Positions 8,099 through 15,819 of a stretch of DNA of 38,821 nucleotides are shown here, one piece after another. Origin of the DNA: Verrucomicrobiaceae bacterium (GTDB taxonomy: Bacteria > Verrucomicrobiota > Verrucomicrobiia > Verrucomicrobiales > Verrucomicrobiaceae). The position numbers and the translations under genes are program-made. The first letter of the stretch is position 1, and the number at the start of each line of letters is the position of its first letter. The notes beneath the pieces were generated by a model. It saw only the letters and a program-made list of their open reading frames with translations, did not search any database and was not told the DNA's origin. The stretch lies in assembly GCA_027484445.1 (NCBI GenBank), contig JAIXSY010000060.1, positions 1 through 38,821 of the forward strand. Direction: 5' to 3'.

Positions 8099-8196
8099 GA
8101 TCGTTCAGACATAACGGAGCTTCCCCAGCCTGTCATGCGCGCAGAAGAGCCCATCCCGCCTCTTGCTCTGTGCCCCTCCACCGCCTAAATGATTTC

Positions 8197-8925
8197 ATGC
8201 CCGCCACTGTGAACGACGAGCCCAGAAACATTCCCCGCCACATCGCCATCATCATGGATGGCAACGGGCGTTGGGCTCGTGAGCGCGGGCTTCCTCGCAC
8301 CGAAGGACACCGCCGAGGGGCAGACACGGTGCGCACGGTTTGCGATGCGTGCGGTGAACTCGGTGTCGATTTCCTCACGCTCTATGCTTTTTCCTCGGAA
8401 AATTGGAAGCGTCCCAAACGTGAGGTGCAGGCTCTCATGAAGTTGCTGGAGCAGTTTCTGCGCACACGCACACCCGAGATGATGGAGCAAAACATCCGGC
8501 TCCAGGCCATCGGTCGGCTGCACGCGCTACCTCCCGCTTGTCAGCAGCAGCTTCATCGGAGCATTGAGCAGACCTCTCAAAACACGGGGCTTACCCTGAT
8601 TCTCGCCCTCAGTTACGGCGGACGTGAAGAGATTGTCGATGGTGTAAAAAGTCTGCTCGATAGCATCGAGCGCGGTCACCTGGACAAAGGCATGATCGAT
8701 ACGGAAGTCTTCTCCAAACACCTCTACACCCGCTACTATCCCGATCCAGATCTGCTCATTCGCACGAGTGGTGAGATGCGGTTGTCGAACTTTCTTCTTT
8801 GGCAATTGAGCTACACCGAGTTCTACATCACCGAAACGCTTTGGCCTGATTTTGGCAAAGAAGACTTAATCAACGCAATCCGCGCCTACGGTCAGCGTCA
8901 TCGCCGTTTTGGTGCAGTGGCCTGA
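8197..8925 (+). CDS. uppS: Isoprenyl transferase (undecaprenyl diphosphate synthase)
   Basis: 242 residues. It catalyses cis-condensation of isopentenyl diphosphate onto farnesyl diphosphate to make the C55 lipid carrier for peptidoglycan. Family motifs are all present: HIAIIMDGNGRWA (catalytic Asp21, start-to-phosphate loop), GHRRGADTVR, LTLYAFSSENWKRP, LALSYGGREEIV and DLLIRTSGEMRLSNFLLWQ with the Y-x-E-F pocket and W-P-DF near the end. Length is normal for the family. ATG 8197 is preferred over an in-frame GTG at 8170, since residues before HIAIIMDGN are variable. In many genomes uppS is followed by cdsA; here it is not. Confidence 0.95.
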   Translation: MPATVNDEPRNIPRHIAIIMDGNGRWARERGLPRTEGHRRGADTVRTVCDACGELGVDFLTLYAFSSENWKRPKREVQALMKLLEQFLRTRTPEMMEQNIRLQAIGRLHALPPACQQQLHRSIEQTSQNTGLTLILALSYGGREEIVDGVKSLLDSIERGHLDKGMIDTEVFSKHLYTRYYPDPDLLIRTSGEMRLSNFLLWQLSYTEFYITETLWPDFGKEDLINAIRAYGQRHRRFGAVA

Positions 8926-9178
8926 GGCTCGTGATGGTTTTGTGGGAAATGCCTTTCTTGGTATGAAAAGTCATGAACTTGTGGATCGGCAGGCTTGTTC
9001 GCCATCAAAACGTCATATCACTCAACTCTAGAAAAGATAGAATGGCTTCAAGGATGCAGCTTTTGCCCGAACCGTGAATGTCATGAACCGCTGATATGAC
9101 GCTCATGTTCTAAGGCTTGAGCATTCGCGTTTCATTAGCGTCAAATGAGCGGTTAGAAAATCCCCCACTCCTGATTTC

Positions 9179-10411
9179 ATGAAACTCCTTCCTCTCCTTT
9201 TTCTCACGATACCTCTCTTCGCCGCCGAACCCGTCGCCACGGTCACGAGCACACCTGGACTCGTCGCCTTCTGGGATTTCGTGAAGCGTGAAGCGGACGG
9301 TCAGAAGCGTTTCACGGCGCATGTGCCTGCGAGAGCCACGACGGACTACCCGCTCGATGCCGCGAACTACATCAAGGACTACTGGGGCGCGGGGCGTGAG
9401 GCGACGTATGCCGACTTTCCGCAATTAGGTCGTGGGCCGTTCGGGAATGCCATCCGCATCGTCAAAGAAACAGACCCGGATTTTCGCCCCTTCCTCTTCG
9501 TGCCGCGCTCGCGGCTGCACGACACGCCGCTCGATATCAAAGGCGCGGGCAAATCGGTCACGGTGGTCGTTTGGGCGATCCGGGAGAGCGGGAATCATGC
9601 GCTGGCGGGCATCTGGCATGAAGGCACCGATTTGAAGGAGAAGACCACGACCACCATCGCCAAGGTGGAGCGCGGGCAGCGGCAATACGCGCTCTTTGCC
9701 GGCCTGAACAAGCAAGGCAGCGCCTGCGGCCATGTTTCGGAGAACGGCGCGAGTTCCTTCCTGAACAAATACGCTCTCCACAAGTGCAACTCCGCCGACC
9801 TCTCGCCCGAAGTGCCAGCTGATTCGCCCGCCGAGGTGCTCGACAAGTCCTGGCAGTGCTTTGCGATGACCTTTGATCACCAAACCGATGAACTCACCGG
9901 GTGGCTGAACGGCGTTTCTGGTGATCGCTGGCTCGACAACCCGAAGAAGGACAAACTCATCTCCTACGCCTACAACGCCTACATGCAGGGCCACTACGCG
10001 AAGCTGCCGGGCAAACAAGACGGCGAGGACGAGACCTTCCCGAAAGACCAATACTACAACCCGCCCGAAGCCGAGCCGCTGAGCGTGAAAGTGCTCCGCG
10101 AGTCCGCCGAGGAACGCGTCGAGCTGCGCGAGCATCGCTTCACGAAGATCGAAGTCACTCTGCGTGGCGGAAAAGAAGTCGCCCGTGATCTCGTGGCGCT
10201 GCGCCTGAACCCCTGGTGGTATCCACACGACCTCTACACGCCGAAAGAAGCGCAAAGCGGCGGCCCCTTCACCATCGGCCGCGTCATCCACAGCTCACGC
10301 GGCGTCGGCTTCACCGGCTGGATCGGCGGCGTGGCGGTGTTTGACCGGGCGCTGGGCGCGAAGGAGTTGGCGAGGCTCTCCAAAGTGGCTTCGGCTTTAG
10401 CCGAAAAGTAA
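9179..10411 (+). CDS. Secreted LamG/concanavalin-like protein
   Basis: 410 residues with a signal peptide (MKLLPLLFLTIPLFAAEP, cleavage after about residue 16). TPGLVAFWDF is the standard opening strand of LamG-type jelly-roll domains. FGNAIRIV, KSVTVVVWAIRES, WQCFAMTFDHQTDELTGWLNGV and GWIGGVAVFDRALGAKELARL continue that pattern (in LamG: the 'G.l.lYvNG.l' strand and the 'i.ifnraLs..Ei..L' ending). Such domains bind glycans or act as adhesion modules; no catalytic residues are evident. The last residues (VASALAEK) and the TAA are supplied by a palindromic repeat, so the original C-terminus may have been altered. The beta-helix gene follows after 36 bp. Confidence 0.75.
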   Translation: MKLLPLLFLTIPLFAAEPVATVTSTPGLVAFWDFVKREADGQKRFTAHVPARATTDYPLDAANYIKDYWGAGREATYADFPQLGRGPFGNAIRIVKETDPDFRPFLFVPRSRLHDTPLDIKGAGKSVTVVVWAIRESGNHALAGIWHEGTDLKEKTTTTIAKVERGQRQYALFAGLNKQGSACGHVSENGASSFLNKYALHKCNSADLSPEVPADSPAEVLDKSWQCFAMTFDHQTDELTGWLNGVSGDRWLDNPKKDKLISYAYNAYMQGHYAKLPGKQDGEDETFPKDQYYNPPEAEPLSVKVLRESAEERVELREHRFTKIEVTLRGGKEVARDLVALRLNPWWYPHDLYTPKEAQSGGPFTIGRVIHSSRGVGFTGWIGGVAVFDRALGAKELARLSKVASALAEK

Positions 10412-10442
10412 TCCTGAGTGCGGCTAAAGCCGCAGCCACTTT
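10382..10442 (+). repeat. Double-hairpin palindromic repeat, family A copy 1
   Basis: AAAGTGGCT and AGCCACTTT form an outer stem. Between them are the hairpins TCGGCTTTAGCCGA and GCGGCTAAAGCCGC. The left part is read as the last codons and stop of the LamG-like gene. Other copies lie at 17789, 27472, 29204 and 31953. Confidence 0.9.
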
Positions 10443-10447
10443 GTTTT

Positions 10448-12254
10448 GTGAAATCCTTCCTCCACGTTATTCTCTCGATCTGCGCACCTGTCGTGGGTGC
10501 GGAGTTTGACCATCTTTCGCCGCACCAACGCGCGATCTTGGAATCGAAGTCACCACCGCCGGAGGAGTATCGCTTCAGCTTTGATCTGCCCGCCGCAGTT
10601 CACGGAGGCGGAGAAAGTGGAGCAGCGGGCGAAAGGAGCGCAGGTCGTGCCGAGGGTGCGGAAGGCGTTTGAGGCGGGGGCGGAGTCGGTGACGCTGGCT
10701 CCGGGGGACTATCGCTTTGGCCAGGAGACCTGGGACAAGGACGGTCCGGTGTATGCGCTGGATTTTCGCGGCCTGAAGCGCGACTCCGCGAAGCCGTTTC
10801 GCATCCTCGCGCATGGGGTCACGTTTTGGTTCGATCTGCCGCCGGACGCATGGCCCAGCAATCACTTCGCGCTTGGCTTTGTCGATTGCAGCCATGTGAC
10901 GCTGGAGGGTGCCACGCTGGATCGTGATCCGCGTGGCTGCATGGAGGGTCGCATCACGCAGATCGACACGGACGGAAACCGCATCGAGATCGAGGCGACG
11001 CAAGGCACACTCGATCTCACGAAGGCGGGCGGAGCCACGAGCGGGCGGCTGGTGCCGTTCAATGGCGATGGCACGTTCTGCGCTGCTTTCTATTCCTTTC
11101 AGGTCAGCAGCCAGGCCGGGCTGAACTTCAGCCGTGTGGAGCCAGGCACGGCCCAGGGACGCTTTTGGGTCGTGCTGGATGCCAAGTCCGAGCTGCTGAA
11201 GGCCATCAGCGATCCCGCGTGGATGCGTGCTTATGGCACCCGCGGCACGCTGCAAGTGGGCGATGGCTTGTGCCTGATCCGCACCTCCACCACGGCGATT
11301 GGCGTGATCGGCTGCACCGGCATGACGTTCATCGGCGTGCGCAACTACATCACCAAAGGCTGCCTGCTCGAAGCGCGTGGCGGCGGCGGGCATCTTTGGA
11401 AGGACTGCTACTTCGGCCCGCGTCCGGGCAGCTGTCACTGGCAGGGCTCCGATGGCTTCCTCAGCGGCGGCATGGAGCGTGGCAGCACGCTCGTTGGCTG
11501 CACCATGCTGCACACCACCGATGACCTGATCAATTTCAACGGCCTGTGGGGTTACATCGAGAAGGTCTCAGGCCGCACGATCACGCTGCATCGCGACTCC
11601 GAGATGCCCGCCCATCCCGGTGATCGGCTGCAGTTCTATGACGCGCAAACCGGCGCACCGCTGGGAAGCGCCGTCGTCGAGTCGGCGAAGCATCCCGAGC
11701 TGACGCTCGACCGCGATGCCGCGCCTCTGGCCGAGGCCGTGGCGGAGAATCCGCGCTGGCAAAACAACGGCTGGGAAGTCCGCGACTGCGATTTCCGCGA
11801 TTGCTACCAGCGGTTCCTCATTCAGGGCAGCCACGGTGGCACGCTGCGCAACTGCCGCTTCACCCGCATCGGCTCTGGGATCGTCCTGGCGAGTAATTTC
11901 TTCACCCGCAACGAAGGCGGCATCTGTCACGGCATCCGCATCCTCGACAACGTCTTCGAAGATGTCGCCATCCATCCCGATGGCGTGACGCTGGCAGCCG
12001 GCTTTCAGTCGTTGAATCACGCCGCCAGCACGCCGCTGCTGAGCGACCTCACCGTGCAAGGCAATCGCTTCCTCAACTCAGGCCGACGCGCCATCGAGTT
12101 CAACCTCGTGTCCAGCGGCAGCATCACGGGCAACACTTTCGTAAATTCGGGTCAGCCCCGCGCCCTCAGCGGCAAAGCATCGCCCCAGGAGGACTCGCAG
12201 CCGGTGCTGCTGAAACAGTGCGAGGACGTCGTCGTCAGAGACAACCGACCATGA
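10448..12254 (+). pseudogene. Secreted right-handed beta-helix protein, frameshifted
   Basis: The N-terminus (GTG 10448: VKSFLHVILSICAPVVGA signal peptide, then HLSPHQRAILESKSPPPEEYRF) lies in one frame. The rest, from PQFTEAEK at about 10593 to the stop at 12254, lies in another. Comparison with the homologous gene at 15820 places the break at about 10592-10597, where ctgcccgccgcagttc lacks 5 bases present in the homolog (ctgcccgccgggccgcagttc, 21 bases there). Beyond the break the frame is intact for about 550 codons, with short beta-helix coils such as NCRFTRIGSGIVL and NRFLNSGRRAIEF and the shared landmarks LWKDCYFGPRPG and TTDDLINFNGLWG. Such proteins are often polysaccharide lyases or hydrolases; the substrate is unknown. 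Either a recent inactivation or an assembly error. Confidence 0.8.
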
Positions 12255-12364
12255 GATGCTACAAGGACCTGCGGCAGAAGGCGGAGGTTGGTGGGAAGTG
12301 AGTTTGCAGAGATGCTACATTCCATCGTCATGCCTCGTCGCCTTCATCGGCCAAGTCAGGGTGC

Positions 12365-12577
12365 CTACCAAGGGCAGGGTATTCCATGAAGTCGCACAAA
12401 GGCGAGACGCTTGGCCTCAGCCTCCGAAACCGTGCCAGACTCGCGCTGGATGCTCTGCATGACCAGCTCCCGCGCCGTGGCCATCATGTCCAGGCTCATG
12501 AGCAGACGTTCCGCTGGCGTCTTACGCATCATCGCGTCAAAAAGCCTCCGGTTGATCTCCGGCGGCGTGTCTTTCAC
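12365..12577 (-). CDS. Small partner protein of the nucleotidyltransferase
   Basis: GTG at 12577 overlaps the TGA of the upstream nucleotidyltransferase in a GTGA arrangement, giving a 70-residue product; a longer reading from ATG 12625 would overlap by 52 bp. The sequence DTPPEINRRLFDAMMRKTPAERLLMSLDMMATARELVMQSI is a helical pattern that I have seen in small proteins encoded next to DUF6036/Rel-like nucleotidyltransferases. No catalytic motif is visible. The coupled layout is that of a two-gene toxin-antitoxin-like module, but which partner would be toxic is not known. Confidence 0.6.
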   Translation of the reverse strand: MKDTPPEINRRLFDAMMRKTPAERLLMSLDMMATARELVMQSIQRESGTVSEAEAKRLAFVRLHGIPCPW

Positions 12578-13113
12578 GGCAAAACCCGTGTCAGCATATC
12601 TGTCAGGTTCAATGCGGCTGACCATGTTCGTAGATACGCCTCATCGCAGCCACTGGCAATCAGGTTCTCGACATCGCTGAGCTGCCTTTCGGACATAGAC
12701 TCCCGCGCCCACTCCAGTTTGGAGAGAATCAGATCCTCCTTGCTCACCACCCACAGTTCAAAATCCGCCAGGCGCACCCTGACGCGCCGGGCGAACTCAT
12801 GCAGCCGGTAGTCTTCTCGCTTCCTCACCATGAAATCCACTTTGATCAGTGTGGCTTCATGGATCGCGTTGAAGCTGCTTTGATGGAGCACCGCCTCGCG
12901 TGCAGCTTCCGGTGAAACGTAGTAGCCACTGCCCAGCACGTTCGCGATGCGCATGGCGTCCTTCAGGAAAAAAGCGACCACCAGATCAATGTCACGCGTC
13001 ATGCGCGGCTGCGCATGACAGGCCAGTGCCACGGAGCCCGTGAGCATGTAGTCGATGCCCGCCGCATCGAGGCGGGTCGTGATGTCTTGGAGGATGGAGA
13101 GTTCTTCTGTCAT
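12574..13113 (-). CDS. DUF6036-type nucleotidyltransferase
   Basis: 179 residues. The N-terminal core holds the nucleotidyltransferase-fold signature: GIDYMLTGSVALACHAQPRMTRDIDLVV, i.e. the GS motif followed by the D-x-D pair (DID) that binds metal. Further on, ATLIKVDFMVRKRED supplies the likely third acidic strand, and WVVSKEDLILSKLEWAR is the conserved helix seen in AbiEii/DUF6036 relatives. Proteins of this group often belong to toxin-antitoxin-like pairs and may transfer nucleotides to RNA or protein. It is translationally coupled (4-bp overlap) to the small gene downstream. It is divergent from nothing: the 597-residue gene upstream is on the same strand, 45 bp away. Confidence 0.82.
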   Translation of the reverse strand: MTEELSILQDITTRLDAAGIDYMLTGSVALACHAQPRMTRDIDLVVAFFLKDAMRIANVLGSGYYVSPEAAREAVLHQSSFNAIHEATLIKVDFMVRKREDYRLHEFARRVRVRLADFELWVVSKEDLILSKLEWARESMSERQLSDVENLIASGCDEAYLRTWSAALNLTDMLTRVLP

Positions 13114-13158
13114 GGCGGTTTCTGTGGCAGAGGTTGAATCAAGAAGAGCTGCGAAACG

Positions 13159-14952
13159 TTAGGGTTTGATTCGATACACCTGCATCCCAGACTTCACTTT
13201 GGGCAATGATTCCGCTCGCTGAATACCCACCTCACACTGAGCTCGCGCAACTTCGACGTTTTGATCATTAAGCCGCAACGAACTCACGATCTGTTCATTG
13301 AAATCGACTGGAAACTCCAACGAAATGCTTTCCCCCACTTGAATCTCCCCTTTCTCGATCTCGATACTAAAAGCTGACCTCCAAACCTGTTTTACCTTGC
13401 CGATGTATTCGTAGTGTTGCGGTATGGGGAGTATCCTTCCGACTTGGTAGAAGAGTGGAATCACATAGTCTGGCTTCCAATTGTTGTGAATGAAGCCACG
13501 AACGATACGGAACAGGTCCCAGCCAGTCATCAGCCCAAGCTTAACCTGTTCGGCATTGGCTAAGATCTCCTTCCGAAATGGCATGTCGTTGTCGCGATCT
13601 AAAGGAGGTAGCAAGCGTTGGTGGTTGATAATGGTCAACCCGCGAACGTCGGCGCGATTCTGCTCCTGAATATAAATGAAAGCATGTTTCTGTGCCTGAA
13701 GGGCTTCAGCGTCGGCAGGCTTTCCTGCTACTCCTTTAATATCCACCACGAGCACCGGGGATTTGTCGTGAATGCGAAGATCTTCGCGTAGAGCCGCATC
13801 TTTGTTTTCCCTGGTCATTTCTTCGTCAACATCAATGACTGATTTGAAACCAATCAATGCCAAAGCTCTTTTGATAGCCTCAACCAACGGATCGCCTGTT
13901 TCCCGTATCAAGGCGTAGAGAAACGCACTGGCATTCCTATCGGCTTCTATCGCCGCCTCCAAGGCAGTAACTTTCAATGCAGCTTCTTCCTGGATTGCAT
14001 TTATCTGCTTCGCCTTCTCAAGAACCGACGGCAATTCGTATTCCGTTCGGTGAACCCATCGTTGCCCCTCTGCGTGCGGAAATAACCCGGGGCACAAGTC
14101 TGGCAGGATATTTTTGAGTAAAGCAGACAAAAAACGCGCCTTCTGTTTGATCCGCGGCAAAACCAAAACCCAACCGGTCTTTGTTTTCTCCGGTGGAACA
14201 ATAATCCCAGCGACCTCTGCTCCATACTTGTTTTTCGCCAATGGAACCCAGCGCTCATTAAGATGCCACTGAGCTTCGAAAGTGCAGCAGAACGCTGCAT
14301 CATCAAGGTGGTCAGCGACAAGTTTATCAATGGGTGTCTCACCCCTTATCGCTTGGATCTCTTCGCCGTGATCCAATGAGATGGTCAAATTCGAAAACAG
14401 CGAAAGAAAACTCCAATTGTCGAAGGGGAGGTCGTGCCCCTCAGACAAGCCACCACGATATCCTCCATACCGATGAGCATAGATCATTTCTTGCCTCACC
14501 CTGGAGTCTGCAAAAACAATGAAAACTCCTCCATTATTGTGGATGCGCTCCATTTCGTTCTGCACCATTAGCATCGCTCGGGGGCGGGGATCAATCTCTC
14601 CGCTACTACACTTCGCCCACCAATCATCCTCTTCCATAGGTGTCATTTTCTCACCCGGCGGACCCGGTTCGGGTTCACTGGGGACCAAATCAACGATGAT
14701 TATTTCCTGTTCAGTGTATTTCGGAAGCGAAGCCTTAACTACTACTGGCTCAAATCCTGAACTCTTCTGAACCTTGTAGGGTGTGCCAAATGTTCCAATG
14801 GATATGTTGTATCCTTCTTTTGAAAGGGCTTTGGCTATCTCCGGTGCCGTATCGATCACCAGAATCTTCGGATGCTGATACTTTGGAGCGGGCGGCTCAT
14901 CTGACGATACTGGCTCGACGACTGGTTGTTTGGCGGGTTTCTTTTTGAACAT
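13159..14952 (-). CDS. Large unrecognised protein with PD-(D/E)XK-like site and EF-Tu-domain-II-like C-terminus
   Basis: 597 residues; I do not recognise the full-length family. Visible parts: a Lys/Pro-rich start; a Rossmann- or receiver-like stretch ILVIDTAPEIAKALSKEGYNI (about 30-50); IIIVDLVPSEPEP (84-96); an enzyme- or sensor-like middle with FIVFADSR (144-151); a helical Glu/Ala-rich segment (about 308-340); then REDLRIHDKSPVLVVDIKG (389-407), where D391 and D404-x-K406 fit a PD-(D/E)XK nuclease core. INHQRLLPPLDRD.. and MTGWDLFRIV (475-484) follow, as in related nuclease-like domains. Residues 516-597 (YIGKVKQVW..., GEIQVGESISL..., AQCEVGIQ..., VKSGMQVYRI) look like a translation-factor beta-barrel. 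Base composition is visibly less GC-rich than both neighbours, suggesting transfer. A defence role is possible but unproven. Confidence 0.75.
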   Translation of the reverse strand: MFKKKPAKQPVVEPVSSDEPPAPKYQHPKILVIDTAPEIAKALSKEGYNISIGTFGTPYKVQKSSGFEPVVVKASLPKYTEQEIIIVDLVPSEPEPGPPGEKMTPMEEDDWWAKCSSGEIDPRPRAMLMVQNEMERIHNNGGVFIVFADSRVRQEMIYAHRYGGYRGGLSEGHDLPFDNWSFLSLFSNLTISLDHGEEIQAIRGETPIDKLVADHLDDAAFCCTFEAQWHLNERWVPLAKNKYGAEVAGIIVPPEKTKTGWVLVLPRIKQKARFLSALLKNILPDLCPGLFPHAEGQRWVHRTEYELPSVLEKAKQINAIQEEAALKVTALEAAIEADRNASAFLYALIRETGDPLVEAIKRALALIGFKSVIDVDEEMTRENKDAALREDLRIHDKSPVLVVDIKGVAGKPADAEALQAQKHAFIYIQEQNRADVRGLTIINHQRLLPPLDRDNDMPFRKEILANAEQVKLGLMTGWDLFRIVRGFIHNNWKPDYVIPLFYQVGRILPIPQHYEYIGKVKQVWRSAFSIEIEKGEIQVGESISLEFPVDFNEQIVSSLRLNDQNVEVARAQCEVGIQRAESLPKVKSGMQVYRIKP

Positions 14953-15451
14953 AGCAGACTTTTCTCAGATTATCTCATGGCTGCAATTTCTGTGGCTCGT
15001 AGCGGGGCTAGGCTGAACCCGGTGATGCTTTTGCGTCTGCACTGCGAGGTCTACAGAAAGTGCCTTGGTGATACTCCCAGTTGAAGCACAATAGCCGCAC
15101 TGCCGCCATTTTTGTATTCTCGTATCGCAAAGATGGGACGGAAAACCCTCGCCCACCAACCCCGCCGTTCCGGCAGAATATCCGCCTCAAACCGCTCCAT
15201 CGCCATGACGACTGGCAGATCACGCGAGCTGCCGACCGGAATTGGTAATTGCGGCATCTTGAAGCTGGGCGGCGCTCAAGCCTTTCCATCCCACCTTGCT
15301 GGAAGTCGGCGGCGTCCACACGGCCTTATCGCCTGACAGCGGCTCAGCGGCTACCTCGGCCAATAGATTTTGATTTGATTGTGTCTAGGGCCTGATCATT
15401 CGGGAGCGTTGTTTGACTCTATGAGTAAGGGATACGTGTCACCAGAGAGGA
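14953..15451. other. Gap with no confident gene; probable decayed sequence
   Basis: About 500 bp between the 597-residue protein and the RHH gene. It holds one protein-like minus-strand frame (15051-15257, 68 residues, with ILPERRGWWARVFRPIFAIREYKNGG) without recognised homology, and a possible toxin remnant at 15396-15455. I see no RNA gene, clear terminator or palindromic repeat here. Confidence 0.4.
15051..15257 (-). CDS. Possible small protein or gene fragment
   Basis: 68 residues: MPQLPIPVGSSRDLPVV at the start, then MERFEADILPERRGWWARVF and REYKNGGSAAIVLQLG. Amino-acid use is protein-like, whereas overlapping frames are not. There is no signal peptide, no motif and no convincing ribosome binding site. 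It could be a short real gene or a surviving piece of a longer one. Confidence 0.3.
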   Translation of the reverse strand: MPQLPIPVGSSRDLPVVMAMERFEADILPERRGWWARVFRPIFAIREYKNGGSAAIVLQLGVSPRHFL

Positions 15452-15455
15452 TCAT
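15396..15455 (-). pseudogene. Possible truncated PIN-toxin start after the RHH gene
   Basis: An ATG overlaps the RHH stop (ATGA) and opens a 19-codon frame beginning MILSGDTYPLL and ending SNNAPE before TGA. PIN (VapC) toxins coupled to RHH antitoxins commonly begin MILPD-N-LLxYA and have an APE(H) a few residues on. The match is short and imperfect, so this is only a candidate remnant. Confidence 0.25.
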
Positions 15456-15703
15456 GAGCCGGAGCGCTGGAGGATGGCATCGGCTTCAGGACGCAGTTGG
15501 GCGGGATCGGTGAGGAAATCGCCACCACAGTCGAGCGTGGGGAAGCGCCAGACGGCTTTGGGCTTTGGGTCCTCCGGGAAACGGGTGATGAAGTGCTCGG
15601 CAGCCTTGCGCACGACCTCCGAGAGCGACCAGTCCTGCTGCTCGGCAATCTCTTTGAGGCGCTGATAGAGCGGTTCGGGGAGCTGGATTTGAGTTCGTGT
15701 CAT
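15452..15703 (-). CDS. Ribbon-helix-helix (CopG-type) antitoxin
   Basis: 83 residues. TRTQIQLPEPLYQRLKEIAEQQDWSLSEVVRKAAEHFI is a standard RHH DNA-binding domain: strand TQIQLP, helix YQRLKEIAEQQ, turn with S-L-S, and helix EVVRKAAEHF. The C-terminal half (about 45-83, Pro/Asp-rich, with WRFPTLDCGGDFL) is the kind of extension that wraps a cognate toxin in VapB-like proteins. RHH antitoxins dimerise and repress their own operon. No intact toxin gene follows; only a 19-codon frame with ATGA coupling is present, so it is probably an orphan. Confidence 0.85.
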   Translation of the reverse strand: MTRTQIQLPEPLYQRLKEIAEQQDWSLSEVVRKAAEHFITRFPEDPKPKAVWRFPTLDCGGDFLTDPAQLRPEADAILQRSGS

Positions 15704-15819
15704 GATGTCTTTTTATCCATCACGGGAAAGATGCCGTCAAACTGTCGGCTTAGGTGGGTGTCCTGGAACTCGTTTATCCGTCCTCTTGAAGTGGCACCTC
15801 GTCACGTTCTTCTTTTCCC

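Noticed and set aside
9425..10291. 288-codon minus-strand frame under the LamG-like gene, and similar long frames opposite the beta-helix, FAD, GH10 and DUF1080 genes
   Set aside because: GC-rich genes leave the opposite frame open; these readings are Arg/His/Ala-rich, lack motifs and mirror well-supported genes.
12253..12325. Direct repeat AGATGCTACA on either side of a 50-bp stretch
   Set aside because: Ten bases only, with no element between; probably chance.
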